This document shows, one piece after another, positions 33,173 through 42,056 of a stretch of 64,000 bases of DNA (position 1 is its first letter; each line of letters starts with the position of its first letter). Where the stretch lies: NCBI RefSeq assembly GCF_008868125.1, contig NZ_WAAQ01000001.1, forward strand, positions 434,001 through 498,000, read 5' to 3'. A program made the translations under genes and the position numbers. The notes beneath the pieces were generated by a model, which saw only the letters and a list, made by a program, of their open reading frames with translations, had not been told where the DNA came from and did not search any database. The stretch is from Microbacterium maritypicum (lineage in GTDB: Bacteria > Actinomycetota > Actinomycetes > Actinomycetales > Microbacteriaceae).

Positions 33173-33958
33173 TCAGAGCACGATGTCGCCCGCCGAGTCG
33201 AGGGCCCGCCATGCGGTCTCGCGGGCGCCCGGCCGCATGAGCACGTCGGCCGTGATCATCGCGGCGAGGTCGATGCCGGTCAGCGCCGCGATGTCGGCGA
33301 TCGGCACCTGGAACGTGCGGAAGCCGCCGAGCGGCGCGACGTCGAGCGTCCCCTCCCGTGTGTCGACCAGGGCGGACTGATCGAGCACGAAGCCGGCTGC
33401 GGCAAGGCCGTCGTGGCCGTGCCAGGCCGCGATCTTCCAGAACCGGAGCGGCACGCGGATGCCGCGGTAGCTCGGATCGTTCTCGGCGAGGACCGGGGCG
33501 GTGAACACCGACACGCGCTGCTCGGTGGTCTCGGCGTAGGCGAGCACGTGGTCTTCTAGGCCGAGCCAGAGCTGCTTCGACTGGTTGAAGCCGGCGGCCT
33601 GCGGTGCGGCGTTGGGATAGAAGAACGTCGCCTCGCTCGCCGCGCGCGCGGTCGCGACCGCTCCCCACCCCGGGTCGCGTCGACGCACGAGGTGCCCGCG
33701 ATCGAGGTCGTTGCGGGCGTACACCTCGGGCCCCGCCTGCTCATCGGGCGGAAGGCGCTCGTCGAGTCGCCAGTCGCCGGTGCGCGGCAGGTTCTGCAGC
33801 GTGGAGCCGTCGATGTTCACGGCCGTCACCGCGGCGAGCCGCCGCTCGGGGTCGAGCAGCACCGTGAACCGGGGATACGGGAGTGTGCGCACGGTCTGGG
33901 CGGGGAGAGGGAGGGGGAGTCGCGTGCCGAGGAAGTCCACGTCGTAGCCGTCGGTCAT
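33173..33958 (-). CDS. DNA/RNA non-specific endonuclease (NUC1 family)
   Basis: 261 residues. The catalytic motif is RNDLDRGHLVRR (DRGH, His near 93), with the following PNAAPQAAGFNQSKQLWLGLEDHVL holding the Mg-binding Asn and Glu. VSVFTAPVL then AENDPSYRGIRVP is the usual second block. Such enzymes cut DNA and RNA without sequence preference. No signal peptide is visible from ATG 33958, so the protein may stay in the cytoplasm or leave by another route. No adjacent immunity gene is obvious; the Cache gene follows on the same strand. Confidence 0.88.
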   Translation of the reverse strand: MTDGYDVDFLGTRLPLPLPAQTVRTLPYPRFTVLLDPERRLAAVTAVNIDGSTLQNLPRTGDWRLDERLPPDEQAGPEVYARNDLDRGHLVRRRDPGWGAVATARAASEATFFYPNAAPQAAGFNQSKQLWLGLEDHVLAYAETTEQRVSVFTAPVLAENDPSYRGIRVPLRFWKIAAWHGHDGLAAAGFVLDQSALVDTREGTLDVAPLGGFRTFQVPIADIAALTGIDLAAMITADVLMRPGARETAWRALDSAGDIVL

Positions 33959-33996
33959 GATCCCATCGTGCACGGTGCCTCCGACGCCTGCACCTG

Positions 33997-34704
33997 TCAG
34001 CGCGGATCGACGATGACGTCGAGGGCCACGCCAGCGCACGCCACGCGCGGCAGGTCGGCGAGTCCGCTGCCGCGGACCGAGTCGCCGGTTGCCCAGCGCG
34101 GATCGGTCGAGACCACGACGCGGCCGACGCCGTTGGTCAGGGTGACCTCGCACCCCAGGGCGGCGAAGCGGTGCGTCAGATCCTGTTCGACGCACGACAC
34201 GAGCAGGTCGAGGCCGGCGACGCCGATGCGACGGCCGTCGACCTCGGCGGGGACGGCGATCGTGATCGTGTACTCGTCGCTGCAGAGGTAGTCGACGTAG
34301 GGTCCGGCGACGTGCGGTTCGCCGGTGGCCATCGGCACGCGGAACCACTCCAGGGCGCTGTAGTCGATGTTCTCCTTGTTCAGCGACTGCGAGGCGAGCA
34401 CGAGCTGCCGGCGGTCCTCACCCTGCCACCACGCGAGATGGCTGTGGGCATCGGAGAGGAGGTCGATCGCGGCGATGAAGCCCGCGCCGTAGACCGGGAC
34501 GCCGGGGAGGTCGAGTGTCCTCAACGCATGCGGTTCCACGAGCGCGTCGATCCTCGAGCGCGTGAGCGGCCCGGCTGCCCTGGCGTCGAAGACCTCCGCG
34601 GCGAACGGGTCCACCCAGTCGAGCAGGGTGCGCACGGGCGCCGTGAAGTAGTCCTCCACGATCGCGGCTGCTGCCTGGATGGCGGTGTCGGTTGCTGTGT
34701 TCAT
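33997..34704 (-). CDS. Cache (PDC-like) sensor domain protein
   Basis: 235 residues with no membrane helix or output domain. The central EWFRVPMATGEPHVAGPYVDYLCSDEYTITIAVPAEVDGRRIGVAGLDLL is the classic dCache pattern that binds small organic ligands. A free-standing cytoplasmic Cache domain encoded 37 bases after a GntR regulator is a known pairing in actinobacteria, perhaps a ligand reservoir or co-sensor. It probably senses the substrate of the divergent ABC transporter, an inference. Confidence 0.8.
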   Translation of the reverse strand: MNTATDTAIQAAAAIVEDYFTAPVRTLLDWVDPFAAEVFDARAAGPLTRSRIDALVEPHALRTLDLPGVPVYGAGFIAAIDLLSDAHSHLAWWQGEDRRQLVLASQSLNKENIDYSALEWFRVPMATGEPHVAGPYVDYLCSDEYTITIAVPAEVDGRRIGVAGLDLLVSCVEQDLTHRFAALGCEVTLTNGVGRVVVSTDPRWATGDSVRGSGLADLPRVACAGVALDVIVDPR

Positions 34705-34741
34705 CGCGTCCTCCTGTGCACGTCGATGCTGGTCCTCTGAT

Positions 34742-35545
34742 CTACCCGGTCGCTGCCTGGAGCCGGATCAGCGCGTCGATGGTCTCGGCGGCCATGAGCT
34801 CGGTCCTCGCCCCGGCGGCATCGGGATCCCCGGCCTCCACGGCGTCGATGACGGCGGCCAGGTGGGCTCCCTGGCGCCGAAGGTTCTCTGTCTCGTGCGC
34901 GACGAGACGCAGGAAGGGCGAGAGCTCTGCCTGCAGCTTCATCTGCTCGCGGGTGAGGCGCGCCGACTGGCTCAACGCGACGATCTCGATCTGCACGTCG
35001 TCGAGCAGACGGCGCTGCGCTTCCGGGTCGAGCTCCTCGATCCGCTCCAGCCGGCGACGCACCCGCTGCGTCTCGCTGGGGTCGGCGCGTCGCGCCGCGA
35101 GGCGCACGCAGGCTCCGGTGATGGCGGCGTAGTGGGCGCCGAGGTCGCGCAGGGCCAGGCGCGATGTGCGGCGCACGGCCTCTCTGGCGAAGGTGAGGGG
35201 ATCGGCGTGCGCGGCGACGAAGCTGCCCCCGTTGCGCCCACGGCGGGTGACGACCAGGCCGCGTCCGCGGAGAGCCAGGAGTGCTTCGCGCACGGTCACC
35301 GGAGCGACGCCGAGACTCTTGCTGAGATCGGCTTCCGACGGGAGGCGCTCGCCGGCGCGGAGGTGTCCGCGGGTGATGGCGTCGACGAGGCGGCGCTCGA
35401 CGAGCTCCGCCCGTCCCTCATCGCCGATGGGCTGGAACAGCGCGCCCTGAAGACGGTGCGGCTGCTCGTGCTCGGGTTCGTGCTCGAGTTCCAGGGAGCG
35501 CTCAGCGGAGGCGTGCGTCGGGTGCGTCGTCGAGCTCGATGCCAT
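34742..35545 (-). CDS. GntR/FadR family regulator with FCD domain
   Basis: 267 residues. After a disordered 45-residue start, the winged helix reads LVDAITRGHLRAGERLPSEADLSKSLGVAPVTVREALLALRGRGLVVTRRGRNGG (about 52-106). The helical FCD ligand domain follows (about 115-260), with possible metal ligands Asp and His (ELSPFLRLVAHETENL). ATG 35545 has GGGAGA about ten bases upstream. Divergent from the polyamine-type ABC operon, whose promoter carries a palindrome; it is the likely local repressor. Confidence 0.9.
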   Translation of the reverse strand: MASSSTTHPTHASAERSLELEHEPEHEQPHRLQGALFQPIGDEGRAELVERRLVDAITRGHLRAGERLPSEADLSKSLGVAPVTVREALLALRGRGLVVTRRGRNGGSFVAAHADPLTFAREAVRRTSRLALRDLGAHYAAITGACVRLAARRADPSETQRVRRRLERIEELDPEAQRRLLDDVQIEIVALSQSARLTREQMKLQAELSPFLRLVAHETENLRRQGAHLAAVIDAVEAGDPDAAGARTELMAAETIDALIRLQAATG

Positions 35546-35590
35546 CCTGCGATTCTCCCTTCCGTGATCACGATACCCAAGAAGTTCCTG

Positions 35591-35619
35591 TTGACATATT
35601 ACCTCTGGGTTTATATGTT
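35591..35619 (+). promoter_or_regulatory. Promoter and predicted GntR operator of the ABC transporter operon
   Basis: Perfect -35 TTGACA (35591-35596), a 17-base spacer and -10 TATGTT (35614-35619). ACATAT (35594-35599) and ATATGT (35613-35618) are inverted arms across the spacer, covering both boxes. ATG 35663 follows 44 bases downstream with GAGGAG. Confidence 0.7.
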
Positions 35620-35662
35620 TTGGTGAATCTTCCCCGTTCGACGACGATCCGAGGAGCGCAAG

Positions 35663-36730
35663 ATGATCGCCACGGCCCCCGCAGCACCCGCAGCCCCCGA
35701 GGCCACCCGCCCGGACGGGACGGTGACACTGAGCAGCGTCACGAAATCCTTCGGCGAGTTCACCGCCGTCCGCGACCTCGACCTCGAGGTCGCCTCGGGG
35801 GAGTTCCTGTCGATGCTCGGGCCCTCGGGCTCGGGCAAGACGACGGTGCTGCGCATGATCGCCGGCTTCGAGGACGTCACCGGTGGCAGCATCCGCCTCT
35901 CCGGCGTGGACGTGACACGCACGCCGCCGCACGCACGTCCGGTGAACACGGTGTTCCAGGACTACGCACTCTTCCCGCACCTGACCATCGCCGACAACGT
36001 CGGCTACGGTCTCCGCGTCCGCGGTGAGGGGAAAGCCGCCCGCGCCGCCCGGGTGCAGACCTCGCTGGAGCAGGTGCGACTCGACCACGTGGCCGATCGC
36101 CTGCCGCACCAGCTCTCCGGCGGCCAGCGTCAACGCATAGCCCTGGCCCGCGCGCTCATCCTGCGTCCGCAGGTGCTGCTGCTCGACGAGCCGCTCGGCG
36201 CGCTCGACAAGCAGCTCCGCGAGCAGATGCAGATCGAGCTCAAGCAGATCCAGCGCGAGGTCGGCATCACCTTCATCTTCGTCACCCACGACCAGGAGGA
36301 GGCGCTCACACTGAGCGACCGGGTCGCGGTGTTCAACGGCGGTCGGATCGAGCAGATCGGCACCGCGCGCGACGTCTACGAGCGCCCGCAGACCGAGTTC
36401 GTCGCGCGCTTCCTCGGGCTCTCGAACCTCATCGGCGGAGACCTCGCCGAGCGCCTCACCGGCGACCGCCGAACCATGAGCGTGCGTCCGGAGCGGATGC
36501 GGCTGATCGATCGTGAGGGCACGCTCGCCGCGGGCGAGGTCGCTCTCGACGGGACGATCAGCGAAATCGTCTACACCGGCCCGGCCACCCGCTACCTGGT
36601 CGCGACCGATGCCGGGATCGACCTGATCGCCGAACGCCCCAACACCCGACACGGTGCCGATGACGATCTCGCTCGAGGACACCACGTCCGTGCCGCTTGG
36701 TCTCCCGGCCACGCGGCACGGCTTCCCTGA
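35663..36730 (+). CDS. Polyamine-type ABC transporter ATP-binding protein (PotA-like)
   Basis: 355 residues. Walker A GPSGSGKTT (about 54-62), Q-loop VFQDYALFPHLT, signature LSGGQRQR, Walker B VLLLDEPLGALD and H-loop VTHDQEEAL are intact. A C-terminal TOBE domain (about 240-350) contains SVRPERMRL. The PotA-type layout fits import of spermidine, putrescine or a similar cation. It is the first gene of a four-gene operon with the binding protein and two permeases, transcribed from the promoter at 35591-35619. Confidence 0.92.
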   Translation: MIATAPAAPAAPEATRPDGTVTLSSVTKSFGEFTAVRDLDLEVASGEFLSMLGPSGSGKTTVLRMIAGFEDVTGGSIRLSGVDVTRTPPHARPVNTVFQDYALFPHLTIADNVGYGLRVRGEGKAARAARVQTSLEQVRLDHVADRLPHQLSGGQRQRIALARALILRPQVLLLDEPLGALDKQLREQMQIELKQIQREVGITFIFVTHDQEEALTLSDRVAVFNGGRIEQIGTARDVYERPQTEFVARFLGLSNLIGGDLAERLTGDRRTMSVRPERMRLIDREGTLAAGEVALDGTISEIVYTGPATRYLVATDAGIDLIAERPNTRHGADDDLARGHHVRAAWSPGHAARLP

Positions 36731-36778
36731 AACACCGCAACATCCCCACCCCCAGCACTGATCACAAAGGAGCGATCC

Positions 36779-37963
36779 ATGCGTAAGAAGATCCTGGCCA
36801 CCACGGCGATGGCGGCCGTCGCCGTCCTCGCCCTCTCCGGCTGCGCCACCGGAGGCGAGACGGCATCCGAGGGCTCCGGCGAACTCCAGATCGACGTTCC
36901 CGACATCGCCATGCAGGAGGAACTCGGCGACTACGAGGGCGAGGTGAACATCGTCGCCTGGAGCGGATTCGTCGAGCCGGCGTGGAGCGACGCGTTCACC
37001 GCCGAGACCGGATGCGTGGTGAACCGCCGCGTCGCCGGAACCAGCGATGAGATGGTGCAGCTCATGCGCACCGGCGACTACGACCTGGTCTCCGCCTCGG
37101 GCGACGCGAGTCTGCGCCTGATCGCGGGCGGCGACGTGCAGCCGCTCAACCTCGAGCTCATCCCGAACTTCGGCGACGACATCGTCGAGGGCATGAAGGG
37201 CCAGATCTACGACACCATCAACGGCAAGTCGTACGGCATCCCGATCGGCCGCGGCGCGAACATCCTGCAGTACAACAGCGACGTCGTCACCGAGGAGCCC
37301 ACCAGTTGGGATGTCGCATGGGAGAAGGACAGCCCCTACGCGGGTAAGGTCATCGCCTACGATGCCCCGATCTACATCGCCGACGCCGCGGTGTACCTCA
37401 TGGCGCACGAGCCCGACCTCGGCATCACGAACCCGTACGCGCTCGACGAGAAGCAGCTGAAGGCCGCCGTCGAGCTGCTCAAGCAGCAGAACGAGATCGT
37501 GTCGGAGTACTGGTCCGACCCCGCCGCGCAGATCACGTCGTTCGCGGGCGGCACCACGGTGCTCGGCACCTCATGGGAGGTGCTGCGCAAGCTCACGGAG
37601 GACGACAGGTTCAAGAGCGTGCTGCCCGAGGAGGGCTCGACCGGCTGGTCGGACGCCTGGATGCTGGCCGCCGAGTCGAAGAGCCCGAACTGCGCGTACG
37701 CATGGATGGACTACTCGTCCTCGCCGGAGGTGAACGGCGCGATCGCGATGAACTTCGGCATGGCCCCGGCCAACGCCGCGTTCTGCGACACCAGCGAGGA
37801 GGCGAAGGCGCACTGCGACTACTTCAACGCCACGGATGAGGAGTACTTCAAGAAGGTCTGGTTCTGGACGACGCCGATCGAGCAGTGCATCGACGGCCGC
37901 ACCGACGTCACCTGCACCAACTTCCAGCAGTGGACGGACGCCTGGCTCTCGGTCAAGGGCTGA
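36779..37963 (+). CDS. Polyamine-type ABC transporter substrate-binding lipoprotein (PotD-like)
   Basis: 394 residues. Signal peptide MRKKILATTAMAAVAVLA with lipobox LSGC (about 18-21). The mature protein has the PotD two-lobe layout: GEVNIVAWSGFVEPAWSDAFTAETGC, ASGDASLRLIAGGDVQPLN, SYGIPIGRGANILQYNSD and SWEVLRKLTEDD. Several Cys near the C-terminus (FCDTSEEAKAHC, EQCIDG, VTCTNF) suggest disulfides. AAAGGAG precedes ATG 36779. It captures the substrate outside the membrane for the two permeases that follow. Confidence 0.92.
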   Translation: MRKKILATTAMAAVAVLALSGCATGGETASEGSGELQIDVPDIAMQEELGDYEGEVNIVAWSGFVEPAWSDAFTAETGCVVNRRVAGTSDEMVQLMRTGDYDLVSASGDASLRLIAGGDVQPLNLELIPNFGDDIVEGMKGQIYDTINGKSYGIPIGRGANILQYNSDVVTEEPTSWDVAWEKDSPYAGKVIAYDAPIYIADAAVYLMAHEPDLGITNPYALDEKQLKAAVELLKQQNEIVSEYWSDPAAQITSFAGGTTVLGTSWEVLRKLTEDDRFKSVLPEEGSTGWSDAWMLAAESKSPNCAYAWMDYSSSPEVNGAIAMNFGMAPANAAFCDTSEEAKAHCDYFNATDEEYFKKVWFWTTPIEQCIDGRTDVTCTNFQQWTDAWLSVKG

Positions 37964-38040
37964 GCCGCATCGAGGGGGTGGGTCCTGCCGACCCGCCCCC
38001 TCACCCTCCCGCATCTTCCGCAACCACGAACGGGATCGAC

Positions 38041-38868
38041 ATGAAGCGCCGCCTCCGGATCGCCGGGCTCCTGGCCCTTCCGATGACCTGGCTCATCGGG
38101 ATCTACATCTTCTCGCTGGTCATGCTCCTCGTGACCGCCTTCTGGATCACCGACCCCTTCACCTCCAAGGTGAAGCCGGGGTTCACGCTGCGCAACTTCG
38201 AGCAGCTCTTCGTCAACCCCGCCTATCTGTCGACGTCGATGCGCACGCTGGGCATCGCCCTCGCCGTGACGGTGCTCGCCATCCTCATCTCGGTGCCCCT
38301 CGGCATCTTCATGGCCAAGGTCGCGTCGCCGTGGCTGCGGGCGCTGTTGGCCGTGTCGATCACCCTGCCGCTGTGGGCCGGGTACCTGGTGAAGGTCCTC
38401 GCGATGCGGATCACGTTCACCGAGCAGGGGTTCGCGAACTGGCTGCTGGCGCCGTTCGGTCTCTCCGGACCGGGTTTCAGCGTGCTCACTGTCGTGCTCA
38501 CCCTGACCTACCTGTGGCTGCCGTACATGGCCGTGCCGGTGTACACCGCGATCCGCCAGGTGCCGCCGAACCTCTTCGACGCTTCCGCCGACCTCGGTGC
38601 CGGGTCATGGCGAACGATCGCATCGGTGGTGCTGCCGATCATCAAGCCGGCCCTCATCGCCGGCTCCGTCTTCACGTTCTCCCTGAGCCTCGGGGACTAT
38701 CTGGTCGCCCGGTTCGTCGGCGGAGACACCCAGATGATCGGCAGCGTGATCGCATCGAACATCAACCTGAACCCCCCGCTGGCGGCCGCGTACTCGCTGG
38801 TACCCATCGCGTTCGTCGTCATCTACCTGGTGAGCGTGCAGCGCACCGGCGCACTGGAAAGGATGTGA
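38041..38868 (+). CDS. ABC transporter permease (PotB-like)
   Basis: 275 residues with six hydrophobic helices, the first near 10-33. The cytoplasmic EAA-type loop that contacts the ATPase is ASADLGAGSWRTIASVVLPIIKPALIAG (about 180-207). ATG 38041 follows the binding-protein stop by 77 bases; an upstream in-frame start at 37885 would overlap that gene and is rejected. It pairs with the next permease. Confidence 0.9.
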   Translation: MKRRLRIAGLLALPMTWLIGIYIFSLVMLLVTAFWITDPFTSKVKPGFTLRNFEQLFVNPAYLSTSMRTLGIALAVTVLAILISVPLGIFMAKVASPWLRALLAVSITLPLWAGYLVKVLAMRITFTEQGFANWLLAPFGLSGPGFSVLTVVLTLTYLWLPYMAVPVYTAIRQVPPNLFDASADLGAGSWRTIASVVLPIIKPALIAGSVFTFSLSLGDYLVARFVGGDTQMIGSVIASNINLNPPLAAAYSLVPIAFVVIYLVSVQRTGALERM

Positions 38869-38875
38869 GTCGCGC

Positions 38876-39688
38876 ATGCTGAGACTGTCCCGCACCTCCA
38901 AGATCGTCCTCGGGGTCATCGTCGCGATCGTCCTCGCGTTCATGTACATCCCGCTCGCGCTGGTCGTGCTCAACTCCTTCAACTCCGCGCGTATCGTCAG
39001 CTGGCCGGTGAGCGGGTTCTCCCTCGAATGGTGGGGCAAGGCGTTCACGAGCGAGCCTGTGCGCGCCGCGCTCCTGAACTCGGTACTCGTCGCATCCGGG
39101 GCGACCGTGATCGCCGTCATCCTCGGCACCCTCGTGGCGTTCGCGCTGCAGCGGTACTCGTTCTTCGGACAGCGCGCCGTGAACCTCCTGGTGGTGCTGC
39201 CGATCGCTCTCCCCGGCATCGTCACCGGCGTCGCCCTGAACAACACCTACAACCAGCTGCTGGAGCCGATCGGCATCCAGGTCGGCTTCTACGGCATGAT
39301 CATCGCGCACGGCACCTTCTGCATCGTCATGGTCTTCAACAACGTGCTCGCGCGGCTTCGGCGGATGAACCCGAGCATCGAGGAGGCCTCGCAGGACCTC
39401 GGTGCGAGTCCGTGGCAGACCTTCCGGCTCGTCACGCTCCCGCAGTTCCGCAGTGCGCTGATCGCGGGGGCCATCCTCGCCTTCGCGCTCAGCTTCGACG
39501 AGGTCTACGTCACGATCTTCACCGCCCCGCCGGGCGTCGACACCCTGCCTCTGTGGATCATGAACCAGATGGCCAGGCCCAACGAGGCGAACGTGGTCAA
39601 CGTGGTCGCGACGGTCGTCATCGTCGCCTCCTTCCTCCCGGTGTGGATCTCGCAACGGCTGGGGAAGGAGGTCGACGAGCGCGACTGA
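38876..39688 (+). CDS. ABC transporter permease (PotC-like)
   Basis: 270 residues with six helices. The EAA loop is EASQDLGASPWQTFRLVTLPQFRSALIAG (about 164-192), and NSFNSARIVSWPVSGFSLEWWGKAF after the first helix is typical of PotC. ATG 38876 begins seven bases after the stop of the previous permease, so the two are probably translated together. Last gene of the operon, convergent with the CDGSH gene. Confidence 0.92.
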   Translation: MLRLSRTSKIVLGVIVAIVLAFMYIPLALVVLNSFNSARIVSWPVSGFSLEWWGKAFTSEPVRAALLNSVLVASGATVIAVILGTLVAFALQRYSFFGQRAVNLLVVLPIALPGIVTGVALNNTYNQLLEPIGIQVGFYGMIIAHGTFCIVMVFNNVLARLRRMNPSIEEASQDLGASPWQTFRLVTLPQFRSALIAGAILAFALSFDEVYVTIFTAPPGVDTLPLWIMNQMARPNEANVVNVVATVVIVASFLPVWISQRLGKEVDERD

Positions 39689-39702
39689 CGCAGGGACACC
39701 GC

Positions 39703-39909
39703 TCAGTCGTCGGTGCGGAAGCCTGTCGCCTTGTGGGTGCCGTCGCAGAACGGCTTGAGGGCGGAGAGTCCGCATCGGCACAGGGCCACCGTGCGGCGGT
39801 GGGGTGCGATCGGCTCGCCCTCGGTCGTCTGCAGCTCCACGTCGCCGCGCACGAGCAACGGGCCGTCGGGGTACGGCGTGATCGTCGGGCGGTCGTGGCC
39901 GGCGCTCAT
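39703..39909 (-). CDS. CDGSH iron-sulfur domain protein
   Basis: 68 residues. CRCGLSALKPFCDGTH gives the Cys3-His ligand set of a 2Fe-2S cluster (C-x-C ... C ... H). Bacterial single-domain CDGSH proteins are small cytoplasmic electron or cluster carriers. ATG 39909 overlaps the stop of the preceding gene by four bases (ATGA), so it is coupled to the haem-oxygenase-like protein and probably serves it. Confidence 0.92.
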   Translation of the reverse strand: MSAGHDRPTITPYPDGPLLVRGDVELQTTEGEPIAPHRRTVALCRCGLSALKPFCDGTHKATGFRTDD

Positions 39910-40961
39910 GACGGCATCCGCGTGCGAAGCGAGGAAGTGCCCGTGGACCAGGCGTCCAGGATGTGCGCGCCTCCCCATCCGTCGACGGTCAGGCACGCGG
40001 CGGCACCGAACATGATGTCGGGCAGCAGCTCGGGGTGATCCTCGGCGAGGCTGCCGGCGAGGTCTCGCGCGGCGATCTGCTCGTGCACCGCGTCGGCTTC
40101 GACGTGCTCGTCGAAGTAGTCCGAGACGTCGGAGCCGAAGCCCAGACGACGCAGGCCGTCGGCATACAGACGGCACGGGATCGACGAGGTCATCTCGTAG
40201 GCGGCGAGGTGGCCGACGATCGAACCCACCAGGCGGCGGTTGAGGCCGAACATCGACATCATGTTGAGGGAGGCGAGAGTGACGGCGGGCAGGTCGTCGA
40301 CATACGCACCGTAGGTGTCATCGAGACCTGCCGCCCGCATGGCGCGCGCGAAGAGCGCAGCGTGCACACGGTGCGGACGGCCACCGCCGTATTCGTCGGA
40401 CTGGATCTCGACGAGCGCGGCCTTGGCGCGTCCGTCCAGTCGGGGGATAGCCCAGGAGTGCGGGTCCGCCTCGCGCAGCGTGTATGCCGAGCGCTGGATG
40501 AGCATCTCCTGCGCCTGCGTCGCGGTGGCCTTCTTGACGAAGTACCGGGAAAGGCTCGGCCCCGTGTCGGCCTCCGCGAGAGCGAAGAGCGACCGACCGA
40601 CGGCATCGACGGTCGGCTCCGGCAGGCTCGGCATCGGCACGCCGGCACGCAGTTCGCGCTCGAACGCCGCCTCGAGGATGCGCCGGGTGGTCACAAGCGC
40701 GGGGTCCCATTCCAGATCGGGGTCGAGCTGCGGGAGTGACCCGTACGCGGAGGCGTAGAGCACGAACAGTGCCAGCTGGATGTCGTCGTCGCGGGCGATG
40801 TCGGCGCTCGCCGCGACGGCCTCCTCGGCGAGTGCCGCGTGGCCGGATCCCTCGCCGGAACCGGTGAGGTGCGCGATCACGGCGCGGCTCAGCGCCCCTC
40901 TGTCGGAGAACGCGAGAGGCGGGGTGGATGCCGGGGTGGATGCCGGGGCGGATGAGGTCAT
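39906..40961 (-). CDS. Iron-containing redox enzyme family protein (haem-oxygenase-like fold)
   Basis: 351 residues from ATG 40961. The helical domain (about 80-345) shows the family's metal-ligand pattern: ALVEIQSDEYGGGRPHRVHAALF, YFDEHVEADAVHEQIAARDLAG and a central NRRLVGSIVGHLAAYEMTSSIP. Such HDO/DUF3865-type proteins bind two irons and carry out oxidations. The overlapping CDGSH gene suggests an electron partner. The N-terminus is Ala/Pro-rich; an upstream ATG (41054) in frame is possible. Confidence 0.82.
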   Translation of the reverse strand: MTSSAPASTPASTPPLAFSDRGALSRAVIAHLTGSGEGSGHAALAEEAVAASADIARDDDIQLALFVLYASAYGSLPQLDPDLEWDPALVTTRRILEAAFERELRAGVPMPSLPEPTVDAVGRSLFALAEADTGPSLSRYFVKKATATQAQEMLIQRSAYTLREADPHSWAIPRLDGRAKAALVEIQSDEYGGGRPHRVHAALFARAMRAAGLDDTYGAYVDDLPAVTLASLNMMSMFGLNRRLVGSIVGHLAAYEMTSSIPCRLYADGLRRLGFGSDVSDYFDEHVEADAVHEQIAARDLAGSLAEDHPELLPDIMFGAAACLTVDGWGGAHILDAWSTGTSSLRTRMPS

Positions 40962-41115
40962 GTGTCGGGGTTCCCAATCGATGCGCACATCCGTATCCTG
41001 CGGGCGAGGAGCAGATCCGGCCAGGGACTTGACGGGCCGCGCCGCGCGGGGCATGCGCGCGGGTACCCGTCTCGGCGTCGGAGTCGGCGGCGGGCGCGGG
41101 GATAGGCTGACGTCG

Positions 41116-42009
41116 ATGACGCAGCCGTCCTCCTGGTCCCACTACGCCGCACCGCGACATGCGATGCGGCGACTGCTGATCTCGTGCCACGGTGCGGGGG
41201 AGCAGTCGGGCCCGCAGCCGCCGTTTCGTCGACGGTCGCTTCCGACCCGCGGCCTGGTCTACATCTCCGAGGGGCACGGGGAATACGAGGAGTACGAACC
41301 GCACGGCCGGAAGGTGCCGGTCCTGGGGCCGGCGGTGATCTGGCTGACCCCCGGAACGCTCCACGGGTACGGCTCCGACGCCCGGGGATGGTCCGAGCAC
41401 TGGGTGCTGTTCGAGGGCGAGTCGTTCGCGGCGTTCGAGGCGAGCGGACTGGGAGGACACCATCGCCCGGTGCAGGCGCTCGCGCGTCCGGTGGACGACG
41501 CGGACGAGATCTTCGATCAGCTGCGAGAGGCCGTGGGTGCGGTGGGTCCGCGAGCGGAGATCGCCGCCTCCGTCGCGACCCAGCGGCTTTTGCTCGCCAT
41601 CCTCGAGGCCGCCGATCCGGTGGAGGGGACGACGGACGGCGCGAGCGTCATCGACCTCGTCAGCCGCGACGCCACCCGCACCCTGTCGGTCGCCGCGCGC
41701 GCCGCCGCGGTCGGGCTCTCCACCCGCGAGCTGGGGGTGCTCGTGCGGGCCGCGACCGGGCTCACCGTGAACGACTTCGTCATCGAGGTGCGCATCGCGC
41801 GGGCGCAGTCGCTCCTGGCGGAGACGGCTCTCGATGTCGGTCAGATCGCCGCGCAGGTCGGCTACGACGACGCTGCCTACTTCTCCCGCATCTTCCACCG
41901 CCGCACAGGAGCTGCGCCCTCGGCGTTCCGGCGACAGCAAGCCCGAGAACATATTGACGAGAATCGTCCAAGTCGTGCCGAGAGCGTCCCGGAAAATCCA
42001 ATTATCTGA
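41116..42009 (+). CDS. AraC family regulator with cupin domain
   Basis: 297 residues. An N-terminal AraC-type sensor half (GLVYISEGHGEYEEYEPHGRKVPVLGPAVIWLTPGTLHGYG, about 47-87) and a C-terminal double HTH (STRELGVLVRAATGLTVNDFVIEVRIARAQSLL and DVGQIAAQVGYDDAAYFSRIFHRRTGAAPSAFR). TAGGCT stands seven bases before ATG 41116. It is followed in the same direction by a PhyH-type dioxygenase gene, its likely target. Confidence 0.9.
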   Translation: MTQPSSWSHYAAPRHAMRRLLISCHGAGEQSGPQPPFRRRSLPTRGLVYISEGHGEYEEYEPHGRKVPVLGPAVIWLTPGTLHGYGSDARGWSEHWVLFEGESFAAFEASGLGGHHRPVQALARPVDDADEIFDQLREAVGAVGPRAEIAASVATQRLLLAILEAADPVEGTTDGASVIDLVSRDATRTLSVAARAAAVGLSTRELGVLVRAATGLTVNDFVIEVRIARAQSLLAETALDVGQIAAQVGYDDAAYFSRIFHRRTGAAPSAFRRQQAREHIDENRPSRAESVPENPII

Positions 42010-42056
42010 CGAGAAAGTCCATGGACGGAAGTCCAGGTCTCCCTGATCCTGGAATC

